DNA from: Rubellimicrobium sp.
Lineage (GTDB): Bacteria; Pseudomonadota; Alphaproteobacteria; Rhodobacterales; Rhodobacteraceae
Assembly (NCBI GenBank): GCA_019454835.1
Contig: JACFNP010000010.1
Location: forward strand, 1-64,000
DNA: 64,000 bases
Reading direction: 5' to 3'
The notes beneath the pieces were generated by a model that saw only the letters and a program-made list of their open reading frames with translations, searched no databases and had not been told where the DNA came from. Below, in pieces: positions 57,626 to 64,000 of the stretch. A program made the translations under genes and the position numbers. Every line of letters starts with the position of its first letter. Position 1 is the stretch's first letter.

Positions 57626-57729
57626 GGACGTGCCGTGCATCCGATTGCCCGGCCCCCCGAGGCAGTTGCAGGTTGCGCGCGACCCGTCTTCTGGTGCAGG
57701 AAACCACCGATCAAGGGGAGGGTCCGCCC

Positions 57730-58359
57730 GTGCCAAAACTCACCGTCGTCGAACACCCGCTGGTGCAGCACAAGCTCACCCTCATGCGCGAGCGCGAGAC
57801 CTCGACCGCGTCCTTCCGCCGTCTGCTGCGCGAGATCAGCCTGCTTCTGGCCTATGAGGTCACGCGCGAGATGCCGATGACCACCCGCATGATCGAGACG
57901 CCGATCTGCCCGATGGAGGCGCCGCAGATCGAGGGCAAGAAACTCGCGCTCGTCTCGATCCTGCGGGCGGGCAACGGGCTGCTCGACGGCATCCTCGACC
58001 TGATCCCGGCGGCGCGGGTCGGCTTTGTCGGCCTCTACCGCGATCCCGACACGCTGCAGCCGGTGCAATATTACTTCAAGGTGCCCGCCGAACTGGGCGA
58101 CCGCGTCACCATCGTCGTCGATCCGATGCTGGCGACCGGCAATTCCAGCGCCAAGGCCGTGAGCCTGCTGAAAGAGGCGGGCGCGCGCGACATCCGCTTT
58201 CTCTGCCTGCTTGCCGCGCCCGAGGGGATCGCGCGGATGCAGGCGGCGCATCCCGACGTGCCCATCGTTACCGCTGCCGTCGACAGCCATCTTGACGACC
58301 ACGGTTACATCGTTCCCGGTCTAGGGGATGCGGGTGACCGGATGTTCGGCACAAAATAG
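57730..58359 (+). CDS. upp: Uracil phosphoribosyltransferase
   Basis: 209-residue salvage enzyme making UMP from uracil and [53 protein letters not shown], the PRPP loop [16 protein letters not shown], and the uracil-binding [21 protein letters not shown] end. Start is GTG at 57730 behind AAGGGGAGGG; the frame upstream crosses the repeat array and is not coding. Confidence 0.96.
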   Translation: MPKLTVVEHPLVQHKLTLMRERETSTASFRRLLREISLLLAYEVTREMPMTTRMIETPICPMEAPQIEGKKLALVSILRAGNGLLDGILDLIPAARVGFVGLYRDPDTLQPVQYYFKVPAELGDRVTIVVDPMLATGNSSAKAVSLLKEAGARDIRFLCLLAAPEGIARMQAAHPDVPIVTAAVDSHLDDHGYIVPGLGDAGDRMFGTK

Positions 58360-58371
58360 GGCAGGTTCGCC

Positions 58372-58400
58372 TTTACAGAACCCGGTGATTGTTGCACAAT
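58372..58400 (+). promoter_or_regulatory. Candidate promoter of the SPOR-domain gene
   Basis: TTTACA, 17 bases, CACAAT, 25 bases before the ATG at 58426. Five of six and four of six matches to the sigma70 consensus. Confidence 0.5.
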
Positions 58401-58425
58401 TCACCCGCATTCTGCGGGGGATGGC

Positions 58426-59778
58426 ATGAATCGTTCACGTTTTGCCGTGGTGCTGGCAGTCGCCGCATTGTCCATCGCCACACCGGCGCTGTCGCAGGGC
58501 AGGGGCCTGCACGGTCCGGCGGAAACGCCGCCTGCCGGGTTCGGCGGGATGCAGTATGTGGACAGCCGGGGCTGCGCCTTCGTGCGCGCGGGCATCTCGG
58601 GCGATGTGGTCTGGGTGCCGCGCGTGAACCGCGACCGCAGCCAGATCTGCAACCAGCCGCCGACCTTCGGCGCCACCACCACCACCCTCGCCTCGGCGGC
58701 GCCCGCAACGCCGGTCGAGCCGCCTGCGCGCCGCGCCGCCGGGGCGCCGATCGAGACCGCCGCATCGCGGCTCGCCCCCACCTCTGCCGCCGCATCCCCG
58801 GCGCCTGCCGCTGCCGCACCGGCTGCGGGGCTGACCATCGCCGGGGTCTGTCACGGCCGCTGGGGCATCCTGCCCGAATACCGCACCGCCTCGGGCGATC
58901 CCGTCGACTGCGGCGGCACCCCGCCCGCCGTGGTCCGGGTCGACTTGCCGCCGCCGCTCACCCTGGCCGAAGTCTGCGAGGGTCGCACCGGCCCGCTGCC
59001 CGGCTATGTGAACGCCACCACCGGCCAGCCGGTCAGTTGCGGCGGCCTGCCCGCACCCGTGGCCAGCGCGCCGGTCCTGCCCCAGGCCGTCGCAGCCCCC
59101 CCGACCATCACCATCGCCCAGGTCTGCGAGGGTCAGACCGGCCTTCTGCCCGGCTACCGCACGGCGGACGGCGGCCCGGTCATCTGCGGCGCCCCCGCCG
59201 CGCCCGGCCCGCTGGCGGCCCCGGCACGCATCGCGTCGGTCGCCTGCCCGCCGGGCGTGGTCGGCGGCGTCGCCTATCGCTGCGGCGGCGCGGCCATCGA
59301 CCCGCTGTCCTCGGCGACGCTGTCGCTTGGCGGCATCGAGCGGGCGCTCGAGGCCCCGCGCCGGATGACCCGCGCGCCCGTATCGAACCCGGTGACGGCG
59401 CCTGCGGCGATCACGCCGCCGCCCGGCTATGCGCCGGTCTGGGATGACGGCCGCATCAACCCCGCGCGGGGCCTTGCGGCAGCGGCGCCCGCCATCGTGA
59501 CCCGCGCCCCGGCGCCCGCGACCGTCACCGCCGCACCCGCGCCCGCCGCCGGACACCGCTTCGTGCAGATCGGCACCTTCGGCGAGGCCGCGAACGCGCA
59601 ACGCGCCCTGGCAACGCTGCAGGGCCTCGGCCTGCCTGCCGCCACGCAGAACGTGACCCGCAACGGTCGCAGCCTGACCGTGGTGGCCGCCGGTCCCTTC
59701 GCGGACGGCGCGGCACTCCAGGCCGCCCTCGCCGCCGCCCGCCGCGCAGGCTACGCGGATGCGTTCACGCGGGGATAA
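58426..59778 (+). CDS. Secreted SPOR-domain protein with three internal repeats
   Basis: 450 residues. Signal peptide ([20 protein letters not shown]), then a region with [27 protein letters not shown], a Pro/Ala linker, and three ~25-residue repeats: [40 protein letters not shown] and [20 protein letters not shown], each ending in a Cys (DCGG, SCGG, ICG). Another Pro/Ala linker leads to a C-terminal SPOR domain ([19 protein letters not shown]) that would bind denuded peptidoglycan at the septum. The paired Cys in each repeat could form a small disulphide module. Role probably in cell-envelope or division. Confidence 0.9.
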   Translation: MNRSRFAVVLAVAALSIATPALSQGRGLHGPAETPPAGFGGMQYVDSRGCAFVRAGISGDVVWVPRVNRDRSQICNQPPTFGATTTTLASAAPATPVEPPARRAAGAPIETAASRLAPTSAAASPAPAAAAPAAGLTIAGVCHGRWGILPEYRTASGDPVDCGGTPPAVVRVDLPPPLTLAEVCEGRTGPLPGYVNATTGQPVSCGGLPAPVASAPVLPQAVAAPPTITIAQVCEGQTGLLPGYRTADGGPVICGAPAAPGPLAAPARIASVACPPGVVGGVAYRCGGAAIDPLSSATLSLGGIERALEAPRRMTRAPVSNPVTAPAAITPPPGYAPVWDDGRINPARGLAAAAPAIVTRAPAPATVTAAPAPAAGHRFVQIGTFGEAANAQRALATLQGLGLPAATQNVTRNGRSLTVVAAGPFADGAALQAALAAARRAGYADAFTRG

Positions 59779-59786
59779 TCAGCAGC

Positions 59787-60797
59787 CTAACCCGCGCAGA
59801 TCGACTGCAGCGCGATCCAGTCGGCGTCGGGCATGACCGGCGCGGTCTCGGTCGTTTCGGGTTCGGGCAGCGGGTGGTCCGTGGCCAGCGCCCACGGGCC
59901 GGAGGCAAGGTCTGCTGCGGCAAAGGCGGCGGCCAGCGTCGCGTCGTCGGCAAGCTCCGGGGTCTGGTGCAGCAGTGCCGACGCATGGCCTTCCAGCGCC
60001 CGTGCGGGCAGCCGGCCGGTGCCCAGCAGGATGAAGGTCGCGCGCAGCCCGGCGCTTTCCAGCGCCGCCCCCAGCGGATCGCGCGCCCCCGCGCCGACAC
60101 CGGCGCGCGCCGCCACGACCTCGCCCGCAAAGACCAGCGGGTCGTCGCTGTCGGCCAGCGCCGCGCGCGGCACGACCAGCAGCCCGCCGGGCAGCGCCAC
60201 CATGCCGCCCATGTCGCCGGGCAGCACGACGATCGACAGCCGCGCCCCCGCGCCGTAAAGCCTGCGCACCAGCCGCTCCAGCGCCGCCGCCCCGCGCGGT
60301 GCGCGGCAGGCCGGGCCGGTCTCGCGCGACATCAGGCCCAGCAGCGTCGCGCCGATCTCCTGCCGCGTGGTCTGCGGCACCAGCGCCAGCGCCTGCCGCC
60401 GCGCGATGCCCGGCAGGGCAAAGGCCGATCCGGCCAGCAGCACCACCAGCGCGCCGACCAGCACGCGGCGCAGCCGCCGCGACCTTGGTGCAGCGCCTGC
60501 AATCGCCGCCTGCACCCGACCGATGGCGTCGATCATCAGCGCATCGTCGATTTCAAGCGTCTCGCCCGTATCGGCGTCGGGCGCGTAGAGCGCGGGCCTC
60601 TCGCCGGGGTTCAGGCGCGTGACCGCAGCCAGCGACCAGTGGCTGAGCGGCCGACCCCCGGCATCCGAAATCACCAGCGTGGCGCTGCCGAAGGCAACCA
60701 CCACCTCGCGCCGCTGCTCGCCCGCGCCCGCGCGCCACAACCCCGTGGTCTCGAGCCGCTGGAACTGGTCGAGCGCGGTCGTTCTTGCTGCCCCCAT
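59787..60797 (-). CDS. Single-pass membrane protein with degenerate M48-like domain
   Basis: 336 residues: cytoplasmic N-terminal beta-rich region (VVVAFGSATLVISDAGGRPLSHWSL), one transmembrane helix at about 111-130 (VLVGALVVLLAGSAFALPGIA), then a C-terminal domain. VALPGGLLVVPRAALADSDDPLVFAGEVVAAR has the layout of M48 peptidases (ALPGG-IVV-RGLL...ELAAVLAHELGH) but the HExxH zinc site is replaced by GEVVAA, so it should be inactive as a protease. Convergent with the SPOR gene, eight bases apart; downstream of the fad genes on the same strand. Function unknown. Confidence 0.7.
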   Translation of the reverse strand: MGAARTTALDQFQRLETTGLWRAGAGEQRREVVVAFGSATLVISDAGGRPLSHWSLAAVTRLNPGERPALYAPDADTGETLEIDDALMIDAIGRVQAAIAGAAPRSRRLRRVLVGALVVLLAGSAFALPGIARRQALALVPQTTRQEIGATLLGLMSRETGPACRAPRGAAALERLVRRLYGAGARLSIVVLPGDMGGMVALPGGLLVVPRAALADSDDPLVFAGEVVAARAGVGAGARDPLGAALESAGLRATFILLGTGRLPARALEGHASALLHQTPELADDATLAAAFAAADLASGPWALATDHPLPEPETTETAPVMPDADWIALQSICAG

Positions 60798-60872
60798 GCC
60801 GCCCTGGCCCTGCCCTCGCCTGCCTTCCGGCGCAGTCTAGCCGCGCCTGCACCGCAGGGACAGGGCCAACCG

Positions 60873-63071
60873 TCAGGCCGCCGCCCGCGCGGCGAAGCGC
60901 GCGTGAAAGCTCTGGCCCGACGCCGCCATCTCGCGCAGCAGCGCGGGCGGCGCAAAGCGGGGGCCGCAGCTTTCGGCCAGCTCGTCCGCGCGTGCCTCGG
61001 CATAGGGCGCGCCCAGCATGTCGAGCCACGAGAACGGCCCCCCCGACCACGGCGCAAAGCCCCAGCCGAGGATCGCGCCGACATCGCCTTCGCGGATGTC
61101 GCCCAGCACGCCGGATTCGAGCGCCCGCACCGCCTCGAGCACCTGGGCGAACATCAGCCGGTGCTGCACGGTGACCAGATCGGGCTGCGTGTCGGCCTGC
61201 GGGAACATCTGCGCCAGACCGGGCCAGAGGCCCTGCCGGTCCCCCCTGTCCGAATAGGCGTAGAACCCGGCGCCCGCCTTGCGGCCCAGCCGCCCCCCGG
61301 CGGCCATCGCCTGCAGCACCGCATCGACCGGCGCATCGGCATAGGCATCACCCAGCGCCGCCTTCGTGGCCGCCGCGATGCGCAGGCCCAGTTCCAGCGA
61401 GGTCTCGTCGATCAGTTGCAGCGGCCCGAGCGGGAAACCCAGCATACGCGCGGCGTTCTCGATCAGCGCGGGCGCGACGCCCTCGCCCAGCATCCGCATC
61501 CCCTCGTTGAGGTAGGGGATGATGCAGCGGTTGGCATAGAAGAACCGCGCATCGTTCACGACGATGGGCGTCTTGCGGATCTGGCGCGCGAAATCGAGCG
61601 CCCGCGCCACCGCGCGCGGGCCGGTCTGTGCGCCCCTGATGATCTCGACCAAAGCCATGCGTTCGACCGGCGAGAAGAAATGGATGCCGATGAAGTCCTC
61701 GGGGCGGTCGGAAGCCTGCGCCAGCTCGCCGATCGGCAGGGTCGAGGTGTTCGACGCGAACACGCAGTCCGGGCCGACATGCGCCATGGCCTTGCGCGTG
61801 ACCTCGGCCTTCACCTGCGGGTCCTCGAACACCGCCTCGACCACCAGATCGACCCCGGCAAGCGCCGCGAAATCCGTGGTCGCGGTGATGCGCGCCAGTG
61901 CGGCATTGCGGGCATCGGCAGTCATCCGGCCACGCTTCACCGCCTTCTCCATGTCGGATTGCGCATGTGCGCGGCCGCGCGCCGCCTGTTCGTCGGTGGC
62001 ATCGAGAAGCACGACATCAATGCCCGCCTGTGCCGCGACATTGGCGATCCCCGCCCCCATCATCCCGGCGCCGATCACCCCCAGCCGCGCGACCTTCTGC
62101 GACGGCTGGTCGGGCCGGTTCGCGCCCTTCTCCAGCGCTTCCTTGTCGAGGAACAGGGTGCGGATCATCGCCGAGGACGAGGGGTTCAGCAGGATATGGG
62201 TGAACCAGCGCGCCTCGATGCGCAGGGCGGTGTCGAAATCCACCTGCGCGCCTTCGTAGATGGCCGACAGCAGCGCGCGCGGGGCGGGATAGGCGTTCCA
62301 GGTCTGCCCCGCGACCATGGCCGAGGCGCCCACGAAGGTCATGTAGCCCGCCGGGTGATAGGGCGCGCCGCCGGGAAAGCGGAAACCCTTGCGGTCCCAG
62401 GGCTTCACGATGTCGTCACCGCCCGCCGCCAGCACCCAGGCGCGCGCGGCATCGAGCAGGGCGTCGGGCGCCACCACCTCGTCGATCAGCCCGGCCCTTT
62501 GGGCATCAACCGGGCTGCGCAGTTTCCCCTCCAGCAGGAACGGCGCCGAGGCCATCAGCCCCAGCTTGCGCGACACCCGCGTGGTGCCGCCGCCGCCGGG
62601 GAAGATGCCGACATTGATCTCGGGAAAGCCGATCTTCGCGCGCGGGTTGTCGGCGGCAAAGATGCGGTGGCAGGCCAGCGGCAGTTCCAGCCCGATGCCC
62701 AGTGCGGTGCCGGGCAGCGCGGCGGCAACCGGCTTGCCGCCTTTCAGCGTCTTGGGGTCCATCCCCGCGCGCTCGATCCGGCGCAGCACCGCGTGCATCC
62801 CCATGATGCCGTCGAACAGGCCCCGCGCGGGATCGTCGCCCGCCTCGTCGCGCATCGCCGCAAGGACGTTGAGGTCCATGCCGCCCGCGAACGTGTCCTT
62901 GCCCGAGGTGATGACCACGCCCTTCACGCCATCATCAGCCAAGGCCTGCGCCACAAGCGCGTCGAGTTCGGCAAAGCCCGCCATGCTCATCACGTTCATC
63001 GAGCGGTCCGCCACGTCCCAGGTGATGACGGCCACGCCGTCCGCCCCGGTCTTCATGGTGAAATCAGCCAT
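60873..63071 (-). CDS. fadJ: Fatty-acid oxidation multifunctional protein (enoyl-CoA hydratase/3-hydroxyacyl-CoA dehydrogenase)
   Basis: 732 residues. N-terminal crotonase domain (1-~190; oxyanion-hole segments SGKDTFAGGMDL and GTALGIGLELPLACH, FPEINVGIFPGGGGT), linker, NAD-binding dehydrogenase domain from about 320 (LGVIGAGMMGAGIANVAAQAGIDVVLLD, VVEAVFEDPQVKAEV, NTSTLPIGELA, GIHFFSPVERMALVEII) and the C-terminal helical 3HCDH domains. It hydrates and oxidises acyl-CoA intermediates of beta-oxidation. FadJ versus FadB naming cannot be settled from sequence alone. The acetyl-CoA acyltransferase gene lies 12 bases upstream in the same operon. Confidence 0.93.
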   Translation of the reverse strand: MADFTMKTGADGVAVITWDVADRSMNVMSMAGFAELDALVAQALADDGVKGVVITSGKDTFAGGMDLNVLAAMRDEAGDDPARGLFDGIMGMHAVLRRIERAGMDPKTLKGGKPVAAALPGTALGIGLELPLACHRIFAADNPRAKIGFPEINVGIFPGGGGTTRVSRKLGLMASAPFLLEGKLRSPVDAQRAGLIDEVVAPDALLDAARAWVLAAGGDDIVKPWDRKGFRFPGGAPYHPAGYMTFVGASAMVAGQTWNAYPAPRALLSAIYEGAQVDFDTALRIEARWFTHILLNPSSSAMIRTLFLDKEALEKGANRPDQPSQKVARLGVIGAGMMGAGIANVAAQAGIDVVLLDATDEQAARGRAHAQSDMEKAVKRGRMTADARNAALARITATTDFAALAGVDLVVEAVFEDPQVKAEVTRKAMAHVGPDCVFASNTSTLPIGELAQASDRPEDFIGIHFFSPVERMALVEIIRGAQTGPRAVARALDFARQIRKTPIVVNDARFFYANRCIIPYLNEGMRMLGEGVAPALIENAARMLGFPLGPLQLIDETSLELGLRIAAATKAALGDAYADAPVDAVLQAMAAGGRLGRKAGAGFYAYSDRGDRQGLWPGLAQMFPQADTQPDLVTVQHRLMFAQVLEAVRALESGVLGDIREGDVGAILGWGFAPWSGGPFSWLDMLGAPYAEARADELAESCGPRFAPPALLREMAASGQSFHARFAARAAA

Positions 63072-63083
63072 TTTCCTGCTCCC

Positions 63084-64000
63084 TCACACGCGCTCGACGA
63101 TCATCGCGACACCCATGCCGGATGCGACGCACAGCGTCACCAGCCCGGTGCCCTGTCCGGTGCGTTCCAGTTCATCCAGAACCGTGCCGATCAGCATGGC
63201 GCCGGTGGCGCCCAAAGGATGGCCCATGGCGATGGCGCCGCCGTTCACGTTCACCTTGTCCGCGCTGACGCCGAATGCCTGCATGAAGCGCAGGACCACC
63301 GCCGCGAAGGCCTCGTTCACCTCGAACAGGTCGATGTCGGCAATGGTCATTCCCGCCTGCGCCAGCACCTTTTCGGTGACGGCGACCGGGCCGGTCAGCA
63401 TGATCGTGGGTTCGGTGCCGATCTTCGCGCTGGCACGGATGCGGGCGCGCGGGCGCAGGCCGCGCGCCTGGCCCCATTCGCGGTCCGCCACCAGCACGCC
63501 CGAGGCGCCGTCGACGATCCCCGAGGAATTGCCCGCATGGTGGACGTGCTCGATCCGTTCGTGCTGCGGATAGCGCAAGAGCGCCACGCGGTCGAAGCCG
63601 GGCATCACCTCGCCCATCGCCTTGAAGCTGGGTTCCAGCCGCGCCAGCGCCGCCATGTCGGTGCCTGCGCGGATATGTTCGTCGTGATCGAGCAGCACCA
63701 GCCCGTTCACGTCGCGCACCGGCACGACGGAGCGCGCAAAGCGGCCCTCGGCCCAGGCGCGGGCGGCGCGGTGCTGGCTTTCGACGGCCAGCGCATCGAC
63801 ATCCTGCCGCGTGAACCCGTATTCGGTGGCGATCAGGTCGGCGGCGATGCCCTGCGGGACGAAATGCGTCTCCATGGCGACGGTCGGGTCAACCGCGATG
63901 GCGGCGCCGTCGCTGCTCATGGCGACGCGGCCCATCATCTCGACCCCGCCCGCGATATAGGCGCCGCCGCTGCCGCGCACCTGCGCCGCCGCCAGCCCCA
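63084..64000 (-). CDS. fadA: Acetyl-CoA C-acyltransferase (thiolase), N-terminus outside window
   Basis: C-terminal ~305 residues of a beta-ketothiolase. The frame stays open to base 64000 (GLAAAQVRGSGGAYIAGGVEMMGRV), so the nucleophilic Cys of the first domain lies beyond the window. Present are EVNEAFAAVVLRFMQA, the catalytic His in NGGAIAMGHPLGATGA, and the second Cys in LCVASGMGVAMIVERV. It cleaves 3-ketoacyl-CoA made by the adjacent multifunctional protein. Internal ATG/GTG codons near 63980 are not starts. Confidence 0.95.
   Translation of the reverse strand, partial: GLAAAQVRGSGGAYIAGGVEMMGRVAMSSDGAAIAVDPTVAMETHFVPQGIAADLIATEYGFTRQDVDALAVESQHRAARAWAEGRFARSVVPVRDVNGLVLLDHDEHIRAGTDMAALARLEPSFKAMGEVMPGFDRVALLRYPQHERIEHVHHAGNSSGIVDGASGVLVADREWGQARGLRPRARIRASAKIGTEPTIMLTGPVAVTEKVLAQAGMTIADIDLFEVNEAFAAVVLRFMQAFGVSADKVNVNGGAIAMGHPLGATGAMLIGTVLDELERTGQGTGLVTLCVASGMGVAMIVERV

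Overview
The window comes from the chromosome of a high-G+C alphaproteobacterium, almost certainly a member of the Rhodobacterales (Paracoccaceae/Rhodobacteraceae). The evidence is a Rhodobacter capsulatus-type gene transfer agent (GTA) cluster next to cysE, a pyruvate dehydrogenase E1-beta subunit with its own lipoyl domain, promoters of the form TTGCnn-N17-TAnnnn, and many chains of translationally coupled (ATGA/TGATG) genes. Species cannot be fixed from sequence reading alone.

Layout. 1-4.1 kb: pdhA (5' truncated), pdhB, pdhC, then a small AhpD-like protein. 4.1-17.1 kb (minus strand): cysE, a small probably frameshifted gene, and GTA genes g15 back to g3 as one tightly overlapping block; the terminase genes g1/g2 expected upstream of g3 are not there. 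17.2-25.3 kb: an SDR-like protein, a Hint-domain protein, prfC, an uncharacterised protein whose C-terminus is written by a repeat, a small membrane protein, secG, pyrG, a repeat array and ubiK. 25.7-33.1 kb (minus): a chemotaxis operon STAS-cheY-cheA-cheW-mcp-cheW-cheR-cheB, faced by a divergent gene for a soluble, degenerate MCP-like protein. 35.1-40.8 kb: a divergent marR/MFS pair and pyruvate carboxylase. 41.3-48.3 kb: an AsnC-type RAM protein, a pseudo-receiver protein, hisB, a DUF2147 protein, an AbiEii-type nucleotidyltransferase with a 69-residue partner, a sodium:solute symporter with a small membrane subunit, then hisA-hisF-hisE; hisH is absent from between hisB and hisA. 49-50.3 kb: a DksA/TraR-type zinc protein, a CAU tRNA, and directly downstream a Panacea-domain gene with an unrecognised 118-residue partner, which looks like a toxin-antitoxin islet. 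50.6-64 kb: purM-purN, comEC, gltX, gltA, upp, a SPOR protein, a degenerate M48-like membrane protein, and a fatty-acid oxidation pair fadB/J-fadA (fadA cut by the window end).

Two dispersed repeat families dominate the intergenic space. The first is an 85-90 bp imperfect palindrome bounded by CGTCATTGCGAG and CTCGCAATGACG, with roughly 20 copies, singly and in arrays (24.4-25.0, 48.4-48.8 and 57.3-57.6 kb) and none inside the GTA or chemotaxis blocks. The second is a ~100 bp element with three copies, two of which end on the TAG stop codon of a minus-strand gene.

Metabolically the window joins pyruvate entry to the TCA cycle (PDH, citrate synthase, pyruvate carboxylase), beta-oxidation, and histidine, purine and pyrimidine synthesis. 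The candidates for less described biology are the two toxin-antitoxin-like pairs, the soluble MCP-like protein beside the che operon, the repeat families that extend or end coding regions, and the terminase-less GTA.
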